Shown piece by piece: positions 1 to 10,681 of a stretch of 52,404 nt of DNA. Both the position numbers and the translations under genes were made by a program. Source of the stretch: Staphylococcus petrasii. GTDB lineage: Bacteria; Bacillota; Bacilli; Staphylococcales; Staphylococcaceae. Location: contig NZ_PPRC01000007.1 of assembly GCF_002902565.1 (NCBI RefSeq), forward strand, positions 1 to 52,404, written 5' to 3'. Under the pieces are notes generated by a model. That model saw only the letters and a program-made list of their open reading frames with translations. It ran no database searches and was not told the DNA's origin. Positions within the stretch are counted from its first letter, which is position 1. Every line of letters starts with the position of its first letter.

Positions 1-16
1 ATATTCCACTACTCGC

Positions 17-60
17 AAGCACCTTTGAGGTAAGATATTTTCTCCTTGAAGGTGCTTTTT
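17..60 (+). terminator. Rho-independent terminator of an upstream gene
   Basis: AAGCACCTT (17-25) pairs perfectly with AAGGTGCTT (49-57) and is followed by a T run. It ends transcription entering from the left of the window. Confidence 0.75.
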
Positions 61-187
61 AATGCAGATTTTTATAATTTTAGTTATATAATATGCCTTA
101 AAAATTTTGCTTAATTATGTATGCAAAAAACATTTATATTAACAAGAAATATTTACATTCAAATTTTATAAATATTTTATTTTAATA

Positions 188-253
188 TTGTTTTTTACAT
201 TATTTCATTTATAATATAAATATAGGCCTAAACTATAATTTAATACTGGAGGA
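188..253 (+). promoter_or_regulatory. Candidate promoter and ribosome binding site of the adhesin gene
   Basis: TTGTTT (188-193) and TATAAT (210-215) are 16 bp apart in a very AT-rich stretch. A strong Shine-Dalgarno GGAGGA (248-253) lies 9 nt before a TTG codon at 263, which decides that start. The promoter call is inference; the ribosome site is clear. Confidence 0.5.
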
Positions 254-2389
254 CATCAAGATTTGAAACAACGAGTGAAACAGAAGTTCTCAATAAGAAA
301 GTTCTCGATTGGAACGGGATCGGTTTTATTAGGAACGTTTCTAATTTTGGGTGTTCAAGACGTTGCGCATGCCAGCGAATTGGACGCTAACAGCAAGAAT
401 TCGACAACGGCTAACAGCTCAGCTAACCCTGACGCTAAAGCCCCAGTAACTTAAGCCAATACGAACGAGGTTTCTCAACCTGAAACTACAAATAAAGAGA
501 ATGCAGTTGCACAAGAAGCTCCAACATCTTAAGCACCAGCTACTGCACAATCAAATACTGAAGCTAAAGCTACAGTTGAAGCCGCGCCTACTTCAACAGT
601 TAAAGCTGAAGACAGAGAAGCAAAAACTGACTCTGCTCCTCAAACTGAAACAAACACAGTTACAGCTGCTTCAGATACAACTAGTCAACCTGTAGTGCAT
701 AAACGTTCACGCCGTTCGGCAACTGCACCACTTTCATCAGAAGGTGTATTAGAAGATACAACTACTAAAGCAACACCAAACATGGATGATCCAAATGGTG
801 CAACAGTTAAAAGTAGAGATGTAGTGATTCCAAGACCTAAGGATTCAAATACAATCCCTACTCAAAATGTATTATTCGAAAAAAATCCAAATCCTAGTCA
901 ATATACATTTGCGATTACCGATTTGAAAAACTTTAACGCGGCATATAGAACAAAATATTACTACCGTTTATCAAAACCATACGATGATTCTAATAATGTA
1001 ACAATTGAATTAGTTGATGGTGAAACAAATTCTGTAGTTGAAACTAAGAATATTAATTCACCTGGAACTGTATCAATTGGTGAATCTACTTTAGCAAGAG
1101 CGGTTGCTGCACGTGACCCTAAAAAAGCTAAATATGGTCATATTAACTTCACGTTTTTACAAACATTAGATTCATTTAAAAACACACTTTCAACTATCAG
1201 AGCTCGTTTCGCGATTGATGATCAAGGTAGCTTAGAAGATGAACGTAGTGGTATGCAAATCTATGACGTATTTAACCAAGCCAATGAAGGAACAACTATT
1301 ACGGACCCGCAATACTATATTCCTCAAATTGTGCCTGAAACTGCGTACTATCGTGTAGTTAATAAAAACAACCCTACTTATCAAGCGAATAAAACTGATG
1401 TAAATGCGCAAACTTATGAACCAAACCGTACTGAAAAAGAATTAGCACGTTACACAATTAAAGGTATGGATGGTCAAACATATACTGCCTCAAACGTACG
1501 TCAATTTGAAGGTTACCATTTATATCAAATGGCTGATCCTGCCAATATGACTGGTCCAATGACTCGTCCTTATCAAGTAGGTTTAAGATACGTTGATGCC
1601 GAAACAAACAACGGTGGGGTAAAACGTATTAAAGAAATCGTTGGTGAAGATGGTACAACACGTATTGAAGTTTGGACTTTATCTGCTGACCACATGTCTG
1701 AATCAGCGAAAAATACAGGTATTGATACAACCAACTATGTGAAAGTATACGAAGCAACATTAAAACCTGGCGAAAAGAATATGAATGACTTAGGTAAACA
1801 AATTCTTATCCCTGGTTATACAAAACCATTCCTTATCCAACCAACTAGTGCTGGTGAAGGTGCTGTAGGTAACGTCTTCGTACCTGATCAAACTATAAAT
1901 GGTGTACAAGTAGGTCGAGGAAGTAACTTCCGTTTACAAAACTTATTAACTAAAGCGCACCCAGTTATTTACTACTACACTAAAATCGAACCAGTTGAAG
2001 TAACATTAACTGCGAAAAAAGTTGTTAAAGGTACTTCTTCTTTACCTGGCGGAGAAATCCCTGTAACTAATGGACAATTTACTTTCAACATCGCAGCTGG
2101 CCCTAATTCACCGGCTATCCCAGTAGCTTCACAAACAAAAACAAATGATGCGAATGGTACAGTTACATTTGATAAAATTGCATTCTCAAAACCAGGTACT
2201 TATACGTACACAATCACTGAAAACAAAACAAACTTAAGTTCAAATTATGATGCTGAACCTTTAACAGTAACAGCTACGGTTAAAGTAACAGAAGAAAATG
2301 GTGTCTTAAAATCAAACGTAAGTTATGCATATGCTTCTGATAATGATAATAACCAAGCATTCACTAACTATTACGTAGCACCTAAACAA

Positions 2390-4847
2390 TTGAACTTCGA
2401 TGTACACTTCACAAAAGAATTAGCAGGACGTCCGTTAAATAACGGAGAATTCCACTTCAACATGAAAAATGCTAACGGTGAAGTTATTGCGACTGGTACT
2501 AACGATGCTCAAGGTCAAATTAACTTTACTTTCATCGACGGTAAACGTCCAACTTACACTAACACTGATGCTGGTAAAACATTTACCTACACTGTTGAAG
2601 AGGTTCCTGGTAATGAAGAAGGTCTTACTTATGACCCAATGAAAGCGAAAGTTACTGTTAATGTGACTAAGAGCCAAGACCAAAGTCTTCATGTACTTAC
2701 AGTAACTTCTGTAGCACCTTCAGATACTGTATTTAACAACATTTATACACGTAACCCTGCAAAAGCAAAAATTGAATTTACTAAAGTATTAGCAGGTAAA
2801 AAATTAACTGATGGTGCATTTGAATTTACACTTTCTGAGAATGGTGAAGTGCTTCAAACAGTTAGCAATAAAAACGGTAAAGTAACATTTGAAGATATCT
2901 CTTATGATAGTGAAGGTAGCCATACTTATACTATTAAAGAAGTAAGAGGTAACGACGCTAATTACGACAACGATCCAATGGAAGCGACTGTTACAGTTAA
3001 TGTCAATGAAAATCCAAGTACACACGAACTTAGCACTGTAGTCGAAATGCCTGATGACACTGAGTTTAATAACTACTATGTAGCACCAAAACAATTAAAC
3101 TTTGATGTTCAATTCACTAAAGAATTAACTGGTCGTCCATTAAATGATGGTGAGTTCCACTTCAACATGAAAAATGCTGACGGTGAAGTCATCGCGACTG
3201 GTACTAACAACGCTCAAGGTATTATTACTTTCGAATTCGTTAATGGTAAACGCCCAACTTACACTAACGCAGATGCTGGTAAAACATTTACTTACACAGT
3301 AGAAGAGGTTCCAAGTGATTTAGAAAACATTACTAGTGACCCAATGAAAGCGAAAGTTACTGTTAATGTGACAAAATCAGAAGATCAAGGTTTACATGTT
3401 TTAACTGTAACTTCTGTGGCACCGGCTGATAAAGAATTCAATAACGTCTTCACTCCACCATCAGCAAAAGCAAAAATCGAATTTACTAAATCATTAATCG
3501 GTAAAGATTTAACAGATGGTGAATTCCAATTTACTATTTCTGAGAATGGTGAAGTACTTCAAACCGTTACGAATAAAGGCGGTAAAGTAGTATTCGACGA
3601 CCTCACTTATGATGAAGTTGGATTGCATAGTTATACAATTAAAGAAGTAGCTGGTACTGATCCAAACATTGATTATGATTCAATGGTAGCCGTTGTAACA
3701 GTCAACGTTTATCAATCACCTTCTACAGGTTTATTAGCAGCAGAAATCATCCCTGCAGCTGATAGCGAATTCCATAACTATTACGTTACGCCTAAACAAT
3801 TAAACTTCGATGTTCAATTCACTAAAGAATTAGTTGGCCGTGACTTAAAAGATCAAGAATTCCACTTCAATATGAAAGATGCTAATGGTGACGTGATTGC
3901 GACTGGTACTAACAATGCTGAAGGTAAAATCAACTTCACATTCGTTGATGGTAAACGTCCAACTTACACTAATGCAGACGCTGGTAAATCATTTACTTAC
4001 ACTGTAGAAGAAGTTGCTAGTGACGAACAAGGTATGACAAGCGACCCAATGAAAGCGAAAGTTACTGTTAATGTAACGAAAGACTTACATGTATTAACTG
4101 TAACTTCTGTGGCGCCTAGTGATACTGAATTCAACAATATTTACACACCAACACCAGCGAAAGCTAAAATTGAATTTACTAAAGCGTTAACTGGTAAAGC
4201 ATTAACTGATGGTGAATTCCAATTCACACTTTCTGAAAATGGCGAAGTGCTTCAAACAGTATCAAATAAAGATGGCAAAGTTTCATTTGATGAAATTTCA
4301 TACGATGAAGAAGGCTCACATACTTACACTATTAAAGAAGTTGTAGGCACTGATGCAAACATTGACTATGATCCAATGGAAGCAACTGTAACAGTTAATG
4401 TTTCTAAAAATTCAACTACTGGTAACTATGAAGCTGTAGTTCTTACACCAGATGACACAGAATTCAACAACTTCTATGTAGCACCTAAAGAATTGAATTT
4501 TGATGTTGAGTTTACTAAAGCTTTAACTGGTCGTGACTTAAAAGACCAAGAATTCCAATTCAATATGAAAGATGCTAATGGTGAAGTCATTGCCACTGGT
4601 ACAAACAATGCTGCAGGTAAGATTACTTTCACATTCGTTGACGGTAAACGCCCTACTTACACTAATGCAGATGCTGGTAAATCATTCACTTATACAGTAG
4701 AAGAAGTACCAAGCACTGAAGTAGGTGTAACAAGCGATGCTATGAAAGCAACTGTAACTGTAAACGTTACTAAAGATTTACACGTACTTACAGCAACTTC
4801 AGTAGCACCAGCAGACACTGAATTTAACAATACATTTGTACCGCCAA
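2390..4847 (+). repeat. Tandem repeats of about 705 bp (Spy0128-type domain pairs)
   Basis: The unit starts at LNFDV codons at 2390, 3095, 3800 and 4493, giving periods of 705, 705 and 693 bp. Each unit encodes two alternating domains, one with GRxLxxxEFxFNMK and one with KAKIEFTK. The last unit is a half copy. Confidence 0.85.
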
Positions 4848-4858
4848 CACCTGTATTC

Positions 4859-7800
4859 CAACCTGAAAAATTCGATTTATCAGCGGAAAAATTTGATATT
4901 ACAGGTAATAAATTATTAGATGATGATAGTGAATTAACTAATAAATATGCGGATACAAATGCTAACCCTTATGCAGATCAATCAGATAACAACGAACCTG
5001 AAAACATCAATACTAAAACATTAACTCGTGGCGATAAAATCGTTTACCAAGTATGGTTAGATACAACTCAATTAGGTGCAGAAAACAAAATCAGTAAAGT
5101 GGGTATCACTGATGACTACGACGAAACAAGCGTAGACGTAAGTGACATTAAAGCTTACGATAGCGTAACTGGTCAAGATGTAACTAACTTATTCGATATC
5201 ACAAATGAAAATGGCGTGATTACAGCTACATCTAAAGCAAGCTTAATCAAAGACCACGTATTAGATAACGAACAAATTCCATTTGGTCGCTACTATAAAT
5301 TTGATATTGTAGGTTCAATCAAAGCTGATGCTGTAGCAGACAAAGATATTACGAACGTTGCTAACCAATCTGTTCAATACTTCAACCCGGTTAAAGGTGG
5401 AAATGAAGTACCACCACCAAAACCATCTGAAAAACGTGTGAACAAAGTAAAACCTGCACCAGCTGACATCGAACTTAAAGTAACTAAGAAACTTGAAGGT
5501 GGCCAACTTAAAGGTGGAGACTTCACATTCGTATTAACTGATTTAGCTAACCCTGATCAAGTTGTTCAAGAAGTAACAAACGATGCAGATGGCGTTGTGA
5601 AATTCTCAACTATGAAATACAAAGAAGTAGGCACTCATTCTTACCTTGTTACTGAAAAAGTTGGACCAGATGCAAGCGTTGACTATGACACAATGTCTGT
5701 TGTAGTAAATGTTGATGTAACTAAAGACGAAGCTACTGGCAACTTAAAAACAAATGTTAAATACGTAAGCACAGGCGGTAAATCTATTGGTGCAAATGAT
5801 ACTGAGTTTAACAACACTGTTAAACCACCAACACCACCACACTTCCAACCGGAAAAATTCGATTTATCAGTGCCAAAATTCGATTTAACAGGAAACAAAT
5901 TATTAGACGATGATAGCGAATTAGCTAATAAATATGCTGATACTAATAGCAACCCTTACGCTGACCAATCTAATAACAACGAACCTGAAAACATCAATAC
6001 GAAAGAATTAAATCGTGGAGATGCAATCGTATACCAAGTATGGTTAGATACAACTAAATTAACTGCTGCAAATAAAATTAATCAATTAGGTATTACTGAT
6101 GATTATGATGAAGCAAGTGTCGAAGTTTCTGATATCAAAGCTTACGATGGCGTAACAGGTCAAGACGTTACTCATCTATTCGATATCGTTAACAACAACG
6201 GTGTTATCACAGCTACTACTAAAGAAAGCTTAGTAACTGACCACGTGATTGATAATAATCAAATGCCATTCGGACGTTACTACAAATTTGATATCGTTGG
6301 TAAAATCAAAGCTGACGCAGTAGCCGGAAAAGATATTACAAACGTTGCAAACCAATCTGCACAATTCTACAATCCGGTTAAAGGTGGAAACGAAGTACCA
6401 CCTCCACCACCATCAGAAAAACGTGTCAACAAAGTGAAACCAGAACCAGCTAATATCGAACTTAAAGTAACTAAACGTCTTGAAGGCGGAGACTTCACAT
6501 TCGTATTAACTGATTTAGCAAATCCTGATCAACCAGTACAACAAGCAACTAATGATGCAAATGGTAATGTTAAATTCTTACCAATCAAATATAAAGAAGT
6601 AGGCACTCATTCTTACCTTGTTACTGAAAAAGTTGGTACAGAACAAAACGTTAAATACGATACAATGTCAATCGTTGTAAATGTTGATGTTACTAAAGAT
6701 GAAGCTACTGGCAACTTAAAAACAAATGTTAAGTACGTAAGTACAGGTGGTAACTCTATTGGTTCAAATGATACTGAGTTCAATAACACTATCACACCAC
6801 CGCCACCAGTAGTTCCACCAACACCTAAATATCAACCTGAGAAATTTGATTTATCAGTAGAAAAATTCGATTTAACTGGTCACAAATTATTAGATGATGA
6901 CAGCGAATTAGCTAATAAATACGCTGATACTAATAAAGATCCTTACGCTGACAAATCTGATAACAACGAACCTGAAAACATCAACACGAAAGAATTAAAT
7001 CGTGGAGATAAAATCGTTTACCAAGTATGGTTAGATACAACTAAATTAACTGCTGAAAATAAAATCAATCAATTAGGTATCACTGATGACTACGATGAAA
7101 CAAGCGTAGATGTATCTGATATCAAAGCTTATGACGGTGTAACTGGTCAAGATGTAACTCATCTATTCGATATCGTTAATAACAATGGTGTCATCACAGC
7201 TACATCTAAAGAAAGCTTAGTGAAAGATCATGTCATTGATAACGAACAAATGCCATTCGGACGTTACTACAAATTTGATATCGTAGGTAAAATCAAAGCT
7301 GACGCAGTAGCCGGAAAAGATATTACAAACGTTGCAAACCAATCTGTACAATTCTTTAACCCGGTTAAAGGTGGAAATGAAGTACCACCTCCACCACCAT
7401 CAGAAAAACGTGTTAACAAAGTGAAACCTGCACCAGCTGATATCGAGCTTAAAGTAACTAAGAAACTTGAAGGTGGCCAACTTAAAGGCGGAGACTTCAC
7501 ATTCGTATTAACTGATTTAGATAATCCTAACCAAGTCGTTCAAGAAGTAACAAACGACGCAAACGGTATTGTGAAATTCTCAACTATGAAATATAAAGAA
7601 GTAGGCACTCATTCTTACCTTGTTACTGAAAAATTAGGTACAGATGCAAATGTTGATTACGATGCAATGAACATTGTAGTTAACGTAAATGTAACTAAAG
7701 ATGAAGCTACAGGTAACTTAAAAGCGGCTGTTAAATACGTAAGCACAGGCGGTAAATCTATAGGAGCTAATGATACTGAGTTTAACAACACTGTTAAACC

Positions 7801-8796
7801 ACCAGTTCCACCAACTCCTGTATTCCAACCTGAAAAATTCGATTTATCAGTAGAAAAATTCGATGTAACAGGTCATAAATTATTAGATGATGACAGCGAA
7901 TTAGCTAATAAATACGCTGACACTAATAACAACCCATACGCTGACCAATCAAGTAACAATGAACCTGAAAATATTAATACAAAAGCACTTAATCGTGGAG
8001 ATAAAATCGTATATCAAGTATGGTTAGACACTACTCAATTAACTGCTGCTAATAAAATTAATAAATTAGGTATTACAGATGATTACGATGAATCAAGCGT
8101 AGCAGTACAAAGCATTAAAGCTTACGATGGTATTACTGGAAAAGATGTAACATACTTATTCGATATCACTAACGAAAATGGTGTCATCACTGCTACATCT
8201 AAAGAAAGCTTAGTGAAAGATCACGTATTAGATAACGAACAAATTCCATTTGGTCGTTACTACAAATTTGACATTGTCGGCGTAATTAAAGGCGATGCCA
8301 AAGCTAATAAAGACATCACTAACGTTGCGAACCAATCAGTTCAATTCTACAATCCAGTTAAAGGTGGAAACGAAGTACCACCACCAAAACCATCAGAAAA
8401 ACGTGTTAACAAAGTGAAACCAGTACCGGCTAACTTTGAATTCAAAGTGACTAAGAAACTTGAAGGTGGTCAACTTAAAGGTGGAGATTACACATTCATC
8501 TTAACTGACTTAAATAACCCTGATCACCCAGTTCAATTAGCAACAAACGATGCTAATGGTAAAGTGAACTTCTTACCAATTAAATTTAATAAAGTAGGAA
8601 CTTACTCTTACCTAATCACTGAAAAAGTGGGAACAGAAGCTAACGTTGATTACGATACAATGTCAATCGTGGCAACTGTGGTAGTGACTGAAAATCCAAC
8701 AACTGGTGATTTACAAGCAACTGTAAATTACATCAGTACAGGTGGTAAAGCAGTCGGATTAAATGATACTGAGTTTAACAATAAAGTTAAACCACC
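4859..8796 (+). repeat. Four tandem repeats of about 987 bp (SspB-C2-like plus Spy0128-like domain)
   Basis: QPEKFDLS codons start at 4859, 5846, 6833 and 7826, giving periods of 987, 987 and 993 bp. Each unit ends in a Pro-rich linker. The second unit lacks 15 bp near 6483 that the others carry (KLEGGQLKGGDF becomes RLEGGDF). Confidence 0.85.
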
Positions 8797-9094
8797 AGTA
8801 CCACCAAAACCAGGTAAACCACCGGTTCATCCACCACATCATCCGCCTAAAACACCGGAGAAACCACCAGTGACTCCGCCAGGCAACCCACCAGAAAAAC
8901 CAGGTGTACCACCGACACATCACGTGCCACCAACACCTGAACAACCTAATAAACCTAAACATCTTCCTAAAACTGGTAGCGAAGAAACTAACACTAACGC
9001 ACCATTATTAGCTACAATGTTTGCAGGTTTAGGTAGCATCTTATTATTCGGTAGAAGAAGAAAAAAAGAAGATAAATAATCTCCTTTAACTACC

Positions 9095-9133
9095 AAAGAC
9101 CTAAGAAGACTTTGCTCTTCTTAGGTCTTTTTT
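9095..9133 (+). terminator. Terminator of the adhesin gene
   Basis: A 14-bp perfect stem (9095-9108 with 9117-9130) with an 8-nt loop is followed by T's, 16 bp after the stop codon. Confidence 0.85.
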
Positions 9134-9145
9134 ATTCATTATTAT

Positions 9146-9183
9146 AAAAAAATGATACAAGAATCACTCTCATTCTTGTATCA
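9146..9183 (-). terminator. Terminator of the DUF3147/TetR operon, overlapping the regulator's stop codon
   Basis: TGATACAAGAAT (9153-9164) pairs with ATTCTTGTATCA (9172-9183). On the minus strand it is followed by seven T's. The stem includes the TGA stop codon of the TetR gene. Confidence 0.8.
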
Positions 9184-9720
9184 CTTTCCAAATGCTTTCA
9201 ATACGATTTTTAACATTCTTTCGATATAATCTTCATCTAATACATTAGGTTTAATCAAAATATTAAAATAGATAGGTGAGAAAATTAAATCAATAAACAT
9301 ATCTTGATCCGCTTCATCAATATGTCTAGCCACAATAGCCTTTAAACTCTTACGATTACTTTCAAAGTAACCTTTCATAAATAGTTCTCGTGCTTCACTT
9401 TGTTGATTACTAATCAATATTTCAATTACCGCACGTCCTAAGTTTGTTTTATAAACTTCCATAATTCTTATTAAGAATTCATACAAATCACTATATAAAT
9501 CTTCATATTCATGTTCAAAAATTTGAGTTCGACTGACAAACATATCTACAATAATTGATGCTTTATCTTTCCAACGGCGATATATTGTAGCTTTAGAGAT
9601 ACCTGTGTTCTCTGCAAGTTCATCAATTGTAATCTCTCTAAAATGTGTATCTTCTAATAATTTATCTATCTCGTTAAATATTTTATGATTGATTGTCGGA
9701 TCTTTCGGTCTTCCAGCCAT
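9181..9720 (-). CDS. TetR/AcrR-family transcriptional repressor
   Basis: A 179-residue protein with a typical TetR N-terminal helix-turn-helix (about residues 25-50, ITIDELAENTGISKATIYRRW) and an unrelated-looking ligand-binding half. It is the last gene of a minus-strand operon with two DUF3147-like membrane proteins, and its start overlaps the end of the preceding gene by 38 bp, so the two are probably translationally linked. The start has AAGGGG in front of it. A perfect 30-bp palindrome at the operon promoter (10483-10512) is the obvious operator, which would make the regulator autoregulatory and its ligand the likely inducer of the pair. The family call is firm; the target is inference. 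Confidence 0.85.
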   Translation of the reverse strand: MAGRPKDPTINHKIFNEIDKLLEDTHFREITIDELAENTGISKATIYRRWKDKASIIVDMFVSRTQIFEHEYEDLYSDLYEFLIRIMEVYKTNLGRAVIEILISNQQSEARELFMKGYFESNRKSLKAIVARHIDEADQDMFIDLIFSPIYFNILIKPNVLDEDYIERMLKIVLKAFGK

Positions 9721-10081
9721 GTTTTCCCCTTCTTAAATGCGCAATAAATTCTACTAGTTCAAATATGATTACCGCACTAACAAACCATACGATAAATCCT
9801 ACTACAATGCTTAATAACCATTGATTAGTATAGTATAGCATCGCCCAAGTTGCTAAGATACTAAATAATACGCCAGTCATTCCAAAAACAGCGCCTCTAC
9901 TCACGTGTTTCGCAATGACATCGCCATGTTGCATGCCTGTAATAAATAGTGAAACTAAAAAGACTGCAGGTAAAGTAGCAAATACCCCACCTAGTTCTTT
10001 CCAAGGTAAAAGAACTGAAATAATGTAACTTAACGTGACAGCCATGCCACCTACAAGAAATTTAATAAATGCTAATTTCAT
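9683..10081 (-). CDS. DUF3147-like small membrane protein, second paralogue
   Basis: A 132-residue protein with about four hydrophobic segments. It shares the pattern GG(M/L)AV ... GG(V/I)xAT(L/M)PAV ... SxGAVxG with the gene upstream, so the two are paralogues. A TTG codon further upstream (10094-10096) lies inside the Shine-Dalgarno; ATG 10079-10081, with GGAGG about 8 nt before it, is the better start. It lies 18 bp after its partner and overlaps the TetR gene. I recognise the sequence pattern as DUF3147; no function is established to my knowledge. Paired small four-helix proteins suggest a heteromeric membrane complex or exporter, which is inference. Confidence 0.7.
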   Translation of the reverse strand: MKLAFIKFLVGGMAVTLSYIISVLLPWKELGGVFATLPAVFLVSLFITGMQHGDVIAKHVSRGAVFGMTGVLFSILATWAMLYYTNQWLLSIVVGFIVWFVSAVIIFELVEFIAHLRRGKHGWKTERSDNQS

Positions 10082-10099
10082 TGAAAATGCCTCCAACTA

Positions 10100-10480
10100 T
10101 TACGAAATATGTCTAACTGCAAAAATAGAAAGTGAAATAACGACCCAGCAAATTAATGCGAAAATCGTACCTCGTTTATAATCTCTTTTACTAATATAGA
10201 GAGAAGTTAAAAAGACAGTAATAATACATGAAATGATGCCGATAACCGCACCAGCACTTAAATGAATAGACATTTGAACAAGCTTATCGCCACGATGGTC
10301 TATTGCTAAGGCGATTACAGCTGCGAGGTAGACTGCGGGCATAGTTGCGATAATACCACCCATTTTACCGCCAACTTTTTCAGCCATAATAGAGGCAAAG
10401 GCGACGGCTAGTCCGCCAATGACAAAATGAAGTATAGCACTTGAAATTGATATCCCGAACACTTTGAAACCCTTCTTCAT
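10100..10480 (-). CDS. DUF3147-like small membrane protein, first paralogue
   Basis: A 126-residue, strongly hydrophobic protein with about four membrane segments, and the first gene of the operon. It carries FVIGGLAVAFAS and GGIIATMPAVYL, which match the next gene at corresponding places. There is no clear Shine-Dalgarno before ATG 10478-10480, so translation may be weak. The start lies only 2 bp from the large palindromic operator at the promoter, so repressor binding there would shut the operon. Function unknown; a membrane exporter or envelope-stress role controlled by a TetR ligand is a guess. Confidence 0.7.
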   Translation of the reverse strand: MKKGFKVFGISISSAILHFVIGGLAVAFASIMAEKVGGKMGGIIATMPAVYLAAVIALAIDHRGDKLVQMSIHLSAGAVIGIISCIITVFLTSLYISKRDYKRGTIFALICWVVISLSIFAVRHIS

Positions 10481-10482
10481 TA

Positions 10483-10541
10483 ATTATTAAACGAAACGTT
10501 TCGTTTAATAATATTGTAAGACTAAACAACTCAGTTGTAAA
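10483..10541 (-). promoter_or_regulatory. Operon promoter with a perfect 30-bp palindromic operator
   Basis: On the minus strand TTTACA (10536-10541) and TACAAT (10513-10518) are 17 bp apart. Immediately downstream, covering the expected start point, 10483-10512 is a perfect 30-bp palindrome centred on AAACGAAACGTTTCGTTT. It is a very likely TetR-family operator. Confidence 0.8.
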
Positions 10542-10625
10542 TATCGAATAAAATATCACTAATTTTCAAATTATTTCGCCCGCCCTCACGCATCATGCAA
10601 TATTCCTCTTTTCCTCATAACACAC

Positions 10626-10677
10626 AAAAATCCTCCTTTCACTATCAGCTAAATTTAGCCTCTCGTGAAAGGAGGAT
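10626..10677 (-). terminator. Terminator of noc
   Basis: ATCCTCCTTTCAC (10630-10642) pairs perfectly with GTGAAAGGAGGAT (10665-10677), with a small inner hairpin in the loop. On the minus strand the stem is followed by five T's. Confidence 0.8.
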
Positions 10678-10681
10678 ATTT

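Larger units (their letters stand above)
263..9079 (+). pseudogene. Giant YSIRK/LPXTG cell-wall adhesin with isopeptide-domain arrays, broken by two in-frame TAA codons
   Basis: Read through, this is one frame of 2,938 codons. It opens with a signal peptide carrying the YSIRK-type motif FSIRKFSIGTGS. TAA codons lie at 452-454 and 530-532, both where CAA (Gln) would fit; from there the frame stays open to 9079. Ordered parts: a low-complexity A/T/E-rich stretch; a unique N-terminal region to about codon 575; eight Spy0128/FctA-like domains (about nt 1990-4850), each with FTK, a Glu in a TIKE or TVEE strand, and FNN, the usual Lys-Asn isopeptide set; four SspB-C2-like domains (QPEKFDLS ... ITNVANQS), each followed by one more Spy0128-like domain (4859-8796); a Pro-rich wall stretch; LPKTG at 8963-8977; a hydrophobic segment and RRRKKEDK. 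The intact form would be sortase-anchored and probably adhesive. GTG 695 could restart translation but gives no signal peptide, so the product would not be exported. The near-perfect remaining frame points to recent inactivation, suppression or sequencing error. Confidence 0.85.

Noticed and set aside
501..695. Leucine/lysine-rich frame near the start of the adhesin
   Set aside because: It is the +1 frame of the low-complexity stretch after the signal peptide and has no ribosome site.
2435..7500. Antisense open frames inside the adhesin repeats
   Set aside because: They recur in phase with the repeats, lack ribosome sites and resemble no protein; they are shadows of the repeat codons.
2390..8796. 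CRISPR-like periodicity
   Set aside because: Units are 700-990 bp long and coding; there are no short repeats with unique spacers.
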